A stretch of 20,624 nt of DNA from UBA5078 sp963977405 (GTDB lineage Bacteria; Pseudomonadota; Gammaproteobacteria; Pseudomonadales; Pseudohongiellaceae). Below the pieces are notes generated by a model that did not search any database, was not told where the DNA came from, and saw only the letters and a list, made by a program, of their open reading frames with translations. Below, in pieces: positions 1 through 7,088 of the stretch. The position numbers and the translations under genes were made by a program. Position 1 is the stretch's first letter. Every line of letters begins with the position of its first letter. The stretch covers positions 1-20,624 of the forward strand of contig CAXBOY010000052.1 in NCBI GenBank assembly GCA_963977405.1, given 5' to 3'.

Positions 1-519
1 GTCCGCATCGAGTGCGGTTAGGAAGAATGCCGGGCTAATGATGTATATAACACCCTTACCATCGACTTCTGCATAGGCAACGCCCTTACCGTAGTCCTTA
101 CGCATGGAGTATTCCCAGCGGAAGGTATTCGGCTCGCGGTAAGACCACAGAGTCTCGCCCGTTTCTGGATCCATCGCGATCACGTGGCGACGTGGACCGG
201 CGACGGTATAGAGCTTGCCATTGACGTAGCTAGGTGTAGAGCGACCGCTTTGAGCGTCGAAGCTCGCGCCGTTCCAAACCCAAGCCTCTTGGAGCTCGCC
301 GAAATTTTCTGGGGTGATGTTAGTTGCGGGGGTATAACGCGTGTGGTGAGCGTTGCCACCGAGATGGGTCCACTCAACAGTGTCTTGAGCTAGGGCGGGA
401 GTTGCTACACCAACTAATAAGCCTAGCGGCAGTGCTCTCGACAGAGTCTTTCTTAGTGAACGCCAGCGATTGCTCACCGACTGTCGGGCAGAACCCGACT
501 CAACAGTCTTTTTTCTCAT
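1..519 (-). CDS. Secreted PQQ-dependent dehydrogenase, paralogue 1 (C-terminal part outside window)
   Basis: The 173 codons seen are the N-terminal quarter of a quinoprotein dehydrogenase that continues past the left edge, so this copy is partial only because of the window. It starts at ATG 519 behind a GAGGAAA ribosome site. A basic n-region, a hydrophobic stretch (LPLGLLVGVA) and a cleavage site near ALA-QD around residue 44 indicate Sec export to the periplasm. The visible part contains the first beta-propeller blades (WTHLGGN, RYTPATNITP, GETLWSYREP). It aligns without a gap to the neighbouring gene at 803-2881: about 135 of 173 residues are identical overall and about 88% after the signal peptide. 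By family, the enzyme would oxidise a sugar or alcohol with PQQ and pass electrons to the respiratory chain; the substrate is unknown. A terminator separates it from its paralogue, so it probably has its own promoter. Confidence 0.9.
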   Translation of the reverse strand, partial: MRKKTVESGSARQSVSNRWRSLRKTLSRALPLGLLVGVATPALAQDTVEWTHLGGNAHHTRYTPATNITPENFGELQEAWVWNGASFDAQSGRSTPSYVNGKLYTVAGPRRHVIAMDPETGETLWSYREPNTFRWEYSMRKDYGKGVAYAEVDGKGVIYIISPAFFLTALDAD

Positions 520-739
520 TGTTATTTCCTCGTTGAGCAGATGTATCACTCAGCTAGACGATTAGTATTATTGTATCGCCGCCTGAGATCTGCCGTACCT
601 TGCACAGCTAGTTTTCAGGCCCCTTCAGCGCCACAAAATCGAGTCTTGAACGTCGCTGAAATGAGGCGTCGAGCATAACGCAGGGTAAGCGCCAAGTCCA
701 CAGCCTATGGTGCCTGCACACAAATTCGAAACAAAAAAA

Positions 740-763
740 CCCGGCTGATTTACATCAGCCGGG
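740..763 (-). terminator. Intrinsic terminator between the two tandem PQQ dehydrogenase genes
   Basis: A perfect 10-bp stem (cccggctgat 740-749 with atcagccggg 754-763) closes a four-base loop. On the minus strand the loop reads GTAA, a GNRA tetraloop, and is followed by a run of seven T (complement of 733-739). It lies 39 bases past the stop of the gene ending at 803, and so ends that transcript before the second copy. A-rich and T-rich flanks on both sides mean it could work in either direction. Confidence 0.9.
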
Positions 764-802
764 TTTTATTTGTGCATGCCTTTAAAGCATCAATTGGGCT
801 TT

Positions 803-2881
803 TTAGTGCCCGCCTGCACCACTGGCAACAGGACCGTGCAAAGACATAGCCGTTAACTTACTGCCTGTCTGCAGAACGATATACTGCTCGCCTGCGTGAA
901 CATAGCTCATCATGCCATAGCGACTTGTCGCCGGAACGGTGACCTTACCAAGCTGCTGGCCAGTGGACTTGTCCACCGCAAACAGAGTAGGCGTTCCATC
1001 GCTCGTCTCGGAGGCATAGACCAGCATCGAAGGCGTCACCATCATTGGCGCCATAGCACCGGTACCGGTGTTGCCGATGTCTATTCCTGCTAGCGCAGGA
1101 TTGTTCTTGATACGGTCAGGAGTCTCACCCACTGGGATCATCCACAGATGCTCGCCAGTGTTTAGGTCGATAGCGGTAATGCGGCTATACGGTGGTTTCC
1201 ACAGAGGCAGACCTGTTGGATGACGCGGTGCGCCAGCGCCAGGGCCATTAGCATAACGCGCAGGCGTTACGCCGGTAGTCGTTGTGCCATTGTCCGTCAT
1301 ATAGCGTAGGTCGGCCTCTTCGCCTGGCAGTAGTTGTATCGCACTACAGGCTGATTGAGACGTGACAAACAGGATGCCGGTTTCGGGATCACCCGCGGCA
1401 GGGCCGGTGATATTGGAACCGCCACCGCCACCTGGACACCAGTAAGCGCCGCGTTTACCGAGATCGTTATCGCGGTGCAGCGGAGGGTTATACAAAGGAC
1501 CTATCTGCCAGTCCGCTAACGCTGCAATCGCTTGCTGACGAAGCTCTGGGGTGAAGTCAATCAGGTCATTTACCGTCAAGCCGTTCAGATCATAAGCCAC
1601 AGGCTTAGTTGGGAAAGGCTGCGTGGGCGATGCAAATTCGCCAGGCACATGGGATACGGGCACTGGGCGCTCTTCGATCGGCCACAAAGGCTCGCCAGTC
1701 TCGCGATTGAAGGCAAACAATAGCGTCTGTTTTGTTGCCTGCGCCACCGCCGGCACCTTCTGACCATTGTGCATCACATCCAGCAATACGGGCGCCGTAG
1801 GCACATCGTAGTTCCAGATATCATGGTGCACTAACTGAAAGTGCCAACGACGCTCTCCAGTTTCCACGTCTATCGCAATGAGGCTAGTGCCAAACAGGTT
1901 GTCGCCCGGGCTGAAGCCACCGTAGTAATCCACTGTAGGTGGATTAGTGGGGATATAAACTAGCCCCAACTCTGGGTCTGCCGAGAGCGGCGCCCAAGGA
2001 GAGACATCCCCGGTGTACTGCCAAGCATCATTCTCCCAGGTGTCGTGACCGAATTCGCCCGGCCGAGGAATCACGTTGAATTTCCACTTAAATGCGCCAG
2101 TCTTAGCGTCATATGCGAGGATATCGCCAGGAATATTTTCCATGCGGGATTGGTTGTAGCCCTGTTCCGCAGAGTTACCGACCACCACAACGCCGTTGAC
2201 CACGATGGGTGGCGAGGAAGACGTGACATAGCCTACTTCCTTCGGAATGCCGAAGTAGGGGTCGAAATCGTGCCCGAGATCACCCAGCAAATCGACCACA
2301 CCCGTCTGCGGGAACCCATCGATTGGCACAGGCTTACCGAAGCCCTCTAGCGGCGCACCAGTGTCAGCGTCTAGCGCCGTCAGGAAGAAAGCGGGGCTAA
2401 TAATGTAGATTACGCCCTTGCCGTCGACTTGCGCGTAGGCAACACCCTTACCGTAGTCCTTACGCATGGAGTATTCCCAACGAAAGGTATTTGGTTCGCG
2501 GTAGGACCATATCGTCTCGCCGCTTACAGGATCCATAGCGATAACATGACGACGCGGGCCAGCCACTGTAAACAGCTTGCCTTCGACGTAACTGGGCGTA
2601 GAGCGACCACTCTGCGCATCGAAACTAGCACCATCCCACACCCAAGCCTCTTTCAGCTCGCCGATGTTGCTAGGGGTAATATTATTTGCCGGGGTGTAGC
2701 GCGTGTGCTCAGGATCGCCACCAAGATGGGTCCATTCGACTTCTTCTTGGGCGAAGGCTGTACTTGCTACAGACACCAGAAGCCCTAAGGGCAACGCTTT
2801 GGTCAATACTCTACTAATTGAACGCCAACGACTGTGCGTCAACGGCCGGGAAAATCCCGACACTTCATGCTCTTCTCTCAT
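803..2881 (-). CDS. Secreted PQQ-dependent dehydrogenase, paralogue 2 (glucose/quinate-type quinoprotein)
   Basis: A 692-residue periplasmic quinoprotein. The frame is open upstream to 2983, but ATG 2881 is chosen because it has a GAGGAAA ribosome site and matches the start of the paralogue. The signal peptide ends near AFA-QE, around residue 44. The mature chain is a beta-propeller of PQQ repeats, with blade motifs such as GETIWSYREP, GAFKWKFNVIP and GERRWHFQLV. The HHDIWNYD motif at residues 352-359 and the NNPALAGIDIGNTGTGAM region near residue 600 are typical of the glucose/quinate quinoprotein family. No CxxCH haem motif and no membrane domain is present, and there is no vicinal Cys-Cys pair as in methanol dehydrogenase. 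Electrons must therefore go to a separate carrier. Two cysteines (in YWCPGG and SACSAI) are absent from the third PQQ enzyme at 17450. The substrate cannot be told from sequence. Confidence 0.93.
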   Translation of the reverse strand: MREEHEVSGFSRPLTHSRWRSISRVLTKALPLGLLVSVASTAFAQEEVEWTHLGGDPEHTRYTPANNITPSNIGELKEAWVWDGASFDAQSGRSTPSYVEGKLFTVAGPRRHVIAMDPVSGETIWSYREPNTFRWEYSMRKDYGKGVAYAQVDGKGVIYIISPAFFLTALDADTGAPLEGFGKPVPIDGFPQTGVVDLLGDLGHDFDPYFGIPKEVGYVTSSSPPIVVNGVVVVGNSAEQGYNQSRMENIPGDILAYDAKTGAFKWKFNVIPRPGEFGHDTWENDAWQYTGDVSPWAPLSADPELGLVYIPTNPPTVDYYGGFSPGDNLFGTSLIAIDVETGERRWHFQLVHHDIWNYDVPTAPVLLDVMHNGQKVPAVAQATKQTLLFAFNRETGEPLWPIEERPVPVSHVPGEFASPTQPFPTKPVAYDLNGLTVNDLIDFTPELRQQAIAALADWQIGPLYNPPLHRDNDLGKRGAYWCPGGGGGSNITGPAAGDPETGILFVTSQSACSAIQLLPGEEADLRYMTDNGTTTTGVTPARYANGPGAGAPRHPTGLPLWKPPYSRITAIDLNTGEHLWMIPVGETPDRIKNNPALAGIDIGNTGTGAMAPMMVTPSMLVYASETSDGTPTLFAVDKSTGQQLGKVTVPATSRYGMMSYVHAGEQYIVLQTGSKLTAMSLHGPVASGAGGH

Positions 2882-3188
2882 TGTTTTTTCCTCTCTGAGC
2901 AAATGAATAAACTGCGAACCAACGATTTGCCATTCGAACACAAACCGACCATTCGGCCGCTTCGGTTTAACGCGAACGGTCAATGGTAATCATTTGGCAG
3001 GGCGCCGAAGCGCATAGGATACGAAAACACAGACAGGGCCAGACAATGCAACATAGGACTGAATCTGTATTTATTATTTTCGATTCCCGCCGCATCATCC
3101 TGTGCGGCTCGAGCCTTTCCCCCAAGCAAGACTAGCGCAGTGAAATTAGCAAGTCCAACAAAGATTTGCAGTGCTCTTAGGCCTTAGT
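2882..3188. other. Gene-free stretch upstream of PQQ dehydrogenase paralogue 2
   Basis: This 307-base gap should hold the promoter of the PQQ dehydrogenase and the 3' end of the rlmJ transcript. The last roughly 25 bases before the ATG resemble the matching leader of paralogue 1 (a TGCTCA block, then GAGGAAA and AACAATG), and the similarity fades further upstream. I see no convincing -35/-10 pair. The hairpin gccgca/tgcggc near 3090-3110 has no T-tract on the minus side, so it is not called a terminator. Confidence 0.4.
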
Positions 3189-4034
3189 TTACTCAGCTTC
3201 GGTAAGGGTCTCGATCAGGAAAGAGGCGTTATCGCCTAGCAACGGTACCGCCTCTTCGAGCACGTCCTGCATTAGGGCAGAAAACTGCCAAGGAGTGTTG
3301 ATAAGAAGCATGCCAGAACCGTGCATCCCATACTCCTGAGCCTGTTCGGCAACGCGCAGCTCGATACTCGTCACAGAACTTAATTTCTCGCGATGCAGTG
3401 CTGCCTTGAGCCAAGCGCTGCGGTCTCGCTCCGAAGCGAGTATGGGATACCAGATAGCCATAATGCCGACAGGCCAACGGCGCATGACTTTCTTCGCCAC
3501 GCTGACCACACGCTGGTAGTCCTCTTTCTGTTCAAAGGAGGGATCGATCAGCGCCAAACCACGTCGTGGCTCCGGCGGCGTTAGGGCGAGCAAGCCTTCA
3601 AAAGCGTCGCGCTGATGGATACTCACCCGCTCGTCACGCCCTAGATAATACTGCAACACCCCAAGCTCTTCGGGCTGCAGATCGAGCAGTTGTAGCCGGT
3701 CCTGAGACCTAGCTGACCATAGCGCAAAGGCAGGGGAACCAGGATAGAAACGAAGCTGACCGTCTTCGTTGAATGAAGCTACACAGGCAAGATAGTCCTG
3801 TAGGAGCGAATGCTTCAAGTCGCGCTGCCATAAGCGGCTAATGCCACTTTCGTACTCAGCATTCATTAAGGCATTGCTGCTAAGTAGGTCGTACATACCC
3901 GCGCCGCTGTGGGAGTCAATATAGCTAAACGCTTTGTCTTTGGCGCATAGCTTTTTAAACAGCCCTAATAAAACTAAATGTTTCAACACATCGGCGTGAT
4001 TGCCAGCGTGAAAACTGTGACGGTAGCTCAGCAT
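3189..4034 (-). CDS. rlmJ: 23S rRNA (adenine(2030)-N6)-methyltransferase RlmJ
   Basis: A 281-residue protein, the usual length for RlmJ. It methylates A2030 of 23S rRNA on N6 using S-adenosylmethionine, in the cytoplasm. The start MLSYRHSFHAGNHADVLKH is the family signature. SAM-binding motif I is seen as YIDSHSGAGMYDL, followed by an inserted helical segment. Motif IV is DPSFE, where E. coli has DPPYE; this is an acceptable variant of the D-P-P/S-F/Y catalytic motif. The start is supported by AAGGTG six bases before the ATG. The gene follows the symporter at 4090-5532 on the same strand after a 55-base gap, so they may be co-transcribed, although the functions are unrelated. Confidence 0.96.
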   Translation of the reverse strand: MLSYRHSFHAGNHADVLKHLVLLGLFKKLCAKDKAFSYIDSHSGAGMYDLLSSNALMNAEYESGISRLWQRDLKHSLLQDYLACVASFNEDGQLRFYPGSPAFALWSARSQDRLQLLDLQPEELGVLQYYLGRDERVSIHQRDAFEGLLALTPPEPRRGLALIDPSFEQKEDYQRVVSVAKKVMRRWPVGIMAIWYPILASERDRSAWLKAALHREKLSSVTSIELRVAEQAQEYGMHGSGMLLINTPWQFSALMQDVLEEAVPLLGDNASFLIETLTEAE

Positions 4035-4089
4035 AGCCGCACCTTATATTGCCCGTAACCAGAAACTATTCGACAGGGTCGTAATAGCG

Positions 4090-5532
4090 TCATACGAGAG
4101 TAACTTGCGCCAGACCGTGGCGATTCGCAGAATGCGGGTTCGGGGAAATAAAAGAGCCTACTACCATACCGATGAAACTAAGCAGCAGACCAAGCAACTG
4201 CGGCTCGAAAGGCAAGTCTGCGAAGAAGACCTCCAACACCAACCAACTACCTAGCCCCAAGGCCATAGAGAGGGCCGCGCCTAAGTTACTTGCTCTGGAC
4301 CAGAACAGGCCTGCCGTCAAAGGCACAAACACCCCCGCTAGGGTGATTCTATAGGCGTTTTCGACCATGCCATGAATACTCTCGTTAGACAAAGTCGCAT
4401 TGGCCACTACCAGAAGCGTAAAGAAAAACACGGTAATTCGAGTGGACTTCAGAAGCTCTGCATCGCTCATATTTGGCCGAAAATTCTTCAACACGTTTTC
4501 GGTAAAAGTCACTGACGGCGCCAGTAACGTACTGGATGCGGTGCTCATGATGACGGATAACAAGGCACCAAAGAACACAGCCTGCAACCAGAAAGGCATG
4601 TGCGTGAGAACGAAGGTCGGTAACACCAGCTGAGAGTCTTCTTGCATCAGCAAATCAGTCTGCCCCGGGTCGATTATACTTGCGCTATAAGCAAGATAGA
4701 GTGGCACTGCCGCGAACAAGAAATAGGCAATGCCACCGAAAGTGGTCGCCCACACGGCCACACTCTCGTTCTTTGACGTATTCACACGCTGGAAAACATC
4801 CTGCTGCGGAATGGATCCAAGTGCCAAAGTAAACAGCGCCGCCATCCAGCTGAGCATATCGACTAAGTCCATAGATGGCAGCCATTCAAACTTGCCTTCT
4901 GCAGCTGCCTTGCTCAGCACATCTGACACTCCGCCGGCCATGTCACTCGCAGTACTGGTTACTAACACTAGGCCGATGACAATAATGACCATCTGCACAC
5001 AGGTGGTCACAGCAACTGACCACATGCCACCAAACAGAGTATAGGCGAGCACTACGGCGGAGCCGATGAGCATTCCTTGCGTCATCGACACACCACCTTC
5101 TGACAACACATTAAAGACCAGCCCGAGCGCAGTTACCTGCGCAGACACCCAGCCGAGATAAGACAGGACGATGCATGCAGAGAGCACTAACTCTGTACTT
5201 TTGTTGTATCGAATGTGAAAAAAGTCACCGAGCGTCATTAACTTCAAGCGATACAGTGGCAATGCGAACACTAGACCAAAGAGCACCAAGCAGATAGACG
5301 CGCCTAGCGGGTCGGAAATCAGGCCACGGAAGCCTTCATCGAGGAATGTCGCCGAGATTCCTAGAACGGTTTCAGCACCGAACCAAGTGGCGAAGACCAT
5401 GGCCATTACCATTGGCATTGGCAGGCTACGCCCGGCAGTAATATAGTCACTCGCCGAGTGCACCTTACGGGCGGCGTAAAGACCAATAGCGATCGAAATG
5501 ACGAGATAGAAAATGACGATAGCAAGCAGCAT
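4090..5532 (-). CDS. Sodium:solute symporter (SSS family)
   Basis: A 480-residue inner-membrane transporter with about 13 hydrophobic segments, expected to have the LeuT-fold of the SSS (PutP/SGLT) family and to import a solute with sodium. ATG 5532 is chosen, with GGGA upstream and immediate entry into the first membrane helix (MLLAIVIFYLVISIAIGLY). The frame is open further to a GTG at 5637, but that extension is soluble, basic and unlike the family. The first helices carry DYITAGRSLPMP and FATWFGAETVLGIS, family hallmarks of TM1-TM2. MSTASSTLLAPS around residues 325-340 corresponds to the Ser/Thr-rich helix that forms the Na2 sodium site in PutP. Substrate unknown. It is transcribed away from the methyltransferase operon, and the intervening region holds a palindromic operator candidate. 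Confidence 0.93.
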   Translation of the reverse strand: MLLAIVIFYLVISIAIGLYAARKVHSASDYITAGRSLPMPMVMAMVFATWFGAETVLGISATFLDEGFRGLISDPLGASICLVLFGLVFALPLYRLKLMTLGDFFHIRYNKSTELVLSACIVLSYLGWVSAQVTALGLVFNVLSEGGVSMTQGMLIGSAVVLAYTLFGGMWSVAVTTCVQMVIIVIGLVLVTSTASDMAGGVSDVLSKAAAEGKFEWLPSMDLVDMLSWMAALFTLALGSIPQQDVFQRVNTSKNESVAVWATTFGGIAYFLFAAVPLYLAYSASIIDPGQTDLLMQEDSQLVLPTFVLTHMPFWLQAVFFGALLSVIMSTASSTLLAPSVTFTENVLKNFRPNMSDAELLKSTRITVFFFTLLVVANATLSNESIHGMVENAYRITLAGVFVPLTAGLFWSRASNLGAALSMALGLGSWLVLEVFFADLPFEPQLLGLLLSFIGMVVGSFISPNPHSANRHGLAQVTLV

Positions 5533-5638
5533 AATGTTTCCCAATGGATCTGAAGTTCGCGTAGGTTGACCGGCTATCGACCCACGCGGGGCCAGCTGTT
5601 TTGCCGCTCTTCGGCATAATATAGAAAAACCCTCCACA

Positions 5639-5654
5639 AAAAAAAGCTTTTTTT
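5639..5654. repeat. A7-GC-T7 palindromic tract
   Basis: Seven A, GC, seven T: a 16-base self-complementary sequence containing a HindIII-like AAGCTT core. With only GC at the centre it cannot form a normal RNA hairpin loop. It more likely bends or softens DNA, or serves as an UP-like element or part of an operator. It sits seven bases from the palindrome at 5661-5678, in the symporter/methyltransferase divergent region. Confidence 0.55.
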
Positions 5655-5660
5655 AGGCTA

Positions 5661-5678
5661 GGTTAAACTCGTTTAACC
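5661..5678. promoter_or_regulatory. Candidate operator: GGTTAAAC-TC-GTTTAACC palindrome
   Basis: Two perfect 8-base inverted arms (5661-5668 and 5671-5678) are separated by TC. The size and symmetry fit the binding site of a dimeric repressor such as a TetR- or GntR-type protein. It lies about 130 bases upstream of the symporter start and about 240 upstream of the methyltransferase start, so it could control one or both. No regulator gene is in the window, and there are no T-tract features that would make it a terminator. Confidence 0.5.
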
Positions 5679-5795
5679 CACTGTTTCGATAGCGGAATTT
5701 CGCAATTTCCCGCCCAACTCCTGCGGGTACCTTCGCGATTTTGACAACAATCTGTCAGTAACTCTGGCGAAGAGCGGTCAAATAGGAGTATCACC

Positions 5796-5897
5796 GTGCT
5801 ACACATGCAACTATATTCGGGCCATGCTGTGCTCCATATGCCTTTCTGTGCTAGTGTAGCCGCTCTTGACGAGGGGCTACCCGTGGTCGCGTTTTGA
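5796..5897 (+). other. Possible short leader ORF overlapping the methyltransferase 5' end
   Basis: A GTG at 5796 lies seven bases after AGGAG (5784-5788), the best ribosome site in this region. The reading frame runs 33 codons to TGA 5895-5897, ending just before the preferred methyltransferase start at 5917. It could be a translated leader peptide that couples translation to the operon, or a chance ORF. The peptide resembles nothing I know, and its frame differs from that of the methyltransferase. Confidence 0.25.
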
Positions 5898-5916
5898 GAT
5901 CAAAGCTGAGTATTTT

Positions 5917-6483
5917 GTGGCCATAAATTTCTACAAGAAAATCAAACGAAACATTAGTGAAGACGGCCTTCTAGTAGGCAGCTCTAGCTTCTTGGTCAAC
6001 TCCATGGTTGGCAAGATCGACTTCACCAAACCCTTACGCATTCTCGAAATAGGCAGCGGTAAAGGTCCCTTCACACGCGAAATAATTCGGCGTATGTCCA
6101 TCGACTCCACCCTCGATGTCTCCGAAATAAAGAGCGAGTACAATCCGTGGATCGAGCGCATGATACAGGCCAATCCACTGAAAAAAGTGCAGCTTTTCAA
6201 CGGCTGCGTCACAGAGCTTTTGACAAGAGCCGAACACTATGACGTGATCGTCTCGTCCCTACCCCTTAAGAACTTCTCGCGCATGAATGATCAGAACGCC
6301 TTCCTCTATCGCCTAATCGAAGGCTTTAAGTTCGCATTGAACGACGGGGGCATCTACCTGCAATATCAATATTTCAGGAGTAATAAGGGCGATATAGAAG
6401 CGGTATTCGGCAAAGAGATGGATCACATCGACTTCGTGCCTTTGAATATTCTGCCCGCGTTTGTCTATAGTATGACCAAGTGA
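5917..6483 (+). CDS. SAM-dependent methyltransferase, PmtA-like (phospholipid/rRNA adenine MTase fold)
   Basis: A class I SAM methyltransferase of about 188 residues. Motif I is ILEIGSGKGPFTREII, with its key Glu at residue 44 of this start. The post-I acidic region and the motif IV equivalent VSSLPLKNF (from about residue 112) are close to the SGLP motif of phosphatidylethanolamine N-methyltransferases of the Rhodobacter PmtA type and related KsgA-like enzymes. The N-terminal RNISEDGLLVGSSSFLVNSM matches the usual segment before motif I in that group. The start is uncertain: GTG 5917 gives the family-like length and has a weak GAG six bases upstream, while the same frame is open to a TTG at 5866 with no ribosome site. 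It is the first gene of a tight cluster with a VTT membrane protein and rlmKL. Its substrate could be a phospholipid, but a small molecule or RNA is not excluded. Confidence 0.75.
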   Translation: MAINFYKKIKRNISEDGLLVGSSSFLVNSMVGKIDFTKPLRILEIGSGKGPFTREIIRRMSIDSTLDVSEIKSEYNPWIERMIQANPLKKVQLFNGCVTELLTRAEHYDVIVSSLPLKNFSRMNDQNAFLYRLIEGFKFALNDGGIYLQYQYFRSNKGDIEAVFGKEMDHIDFVPLNILPAFVYSMTK

Positions 6484-6493
6484 TTCTAAGACT

Positions 6494-7084
6494 GTGAACA
6501 AAGACAAATTCGAAACCGTCGGCTCCTTTGGCCTCTATCTGTGGCTGGCCCTGATCGCGACCTGCCTTGGCCTCTATACAATGCGGCCCGACTTATTCGA
6601 ACCAGATAATATTCGCAGCTTCTTCTCGGACAACCTTTACAGCGGTCTTGCTGTGTACTTGGTCATTAGTACCCTGCGCGGCTTCACGCTAATTCCTTCA
6701 ACGCCTTTCGTGTTGGCGGGCATACTCGTTTTTCCGCCATTGCCTCTCTTTCTAGTCAATCAACTGGCGGTCTACAGCTCGTCTGCTGTGCTCTATTACA
6801 TGACCAAATCCATGCGTTTCGATAACTTTTTCTTCACGCATTATCCAGAGCAAGTCGAACGCTTGATCAATCTATTGCGGAAGCGCGAGCTACCTGTCAT
6901 CAGCTTATGGGGCTTTGCGCCGTTCATTCCCACCGACATGATTGTGTGCATCTGCAGCGTGTTGCGTATCAGTGTTTGGAAAACTTTGATGGGCGTGTCC
7001 ATTGGAGAGGGTATAATCTGTGCCATCTACATTTTCGGCGGCTCAGCTACCCTTGCCGCCCTCATGCAATATTTACAGATCTAA
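6494..7084 (+). CDS. VTT-domain (TVP38/TMEM64, DedA-like) membrane protein
   Basis: A 196-residue integral membrane protein with about five to six hydrophobic stretches. The VTT core is visible as LRGFTLIPSTPFVLAGILVF (residues about 55-75) and, later, WGFAPFIPTDMIVCICSVLRIS, in which a conserved proline lies inside a re-entrant loop. It starts at GTG 6494, only 10 bases after the methyltransferase stop and with a poor ribosome site, so translation is probably coupled. Eukaryotic VTT proteins such as TMEM41B/VMP1 are lipid scramblases, and bacterial DedA/YdjX-Z relatives are linked to lipid-carrier transport and membrane-potential homeostasis. A lipid-related role next to a PmtA-like methyltransferase is an attractive inference. 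The exact function is unknown. Confidence 0.8.
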   Translation: MNKDKFETVGSFGLYLWLALIATCLGLYTMRPDLFEPDNIRSFFSDNLYSGLAVYLVISTLRGFTLIPSTPFVLAGILVFPPLPLFLVNQLAVYSSSAVLYYMTKSMRFDNFFFTHYPEQVERLINLLRKRELPVISLWGFAPFIPTDMIVCICSVLRISVWKTLMGVSIGEGIICAIYIFGGSATLAALMQYLQI

Positions 7085-7088
7085 CTCC

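Larger units (their letters stand above)
5533..5916. other. Divergent control region between symporter and methyltransferase operon
   Basis: No clear protein gene lies in this 384-base region, apart from a possible short leader ORF at 5796. It contains an A/T block (5638-5654), a perfect palindrome (5661-5678), a consensus-like TTGACA at 5741 with no good -10 at the right distance, and a strong AGGAG at 5784. On the minus strand, TATATT/TATTAT near 5615 could be a -10 element for the symporter. Confidence 0.5.

Noticed and set aside
1..519. Left PQQ dehydrogenase as a truncated pseudogene
   Set aside because: The frame is open from the ATG to the window edge without stop or indel, so the apparent truncation is due to the window boundary.
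2882..2983. N-terminal extension of PQQ dehydrogenase paralogue 2
   Set aside because: The extension lacks a ribosome site, and the paralogue starts at the position equivalent to 2881 with a conserved GAGGAAA.
3530..3560. RlmJ as inactive because motif IV is DPSF rather than DPPY
   Set aside because: The second proline is variable in this family and all other motifs are intact, so loss of function is not supported.
5741..5769. TTGACA at 5741 as a promoter for the methyltransferase operon
   Set aside because: At spacings of 16-18 bases the -10 positions read TCTGGC, CTGGCG or TGGCGA, which do not resemble TATAAT.
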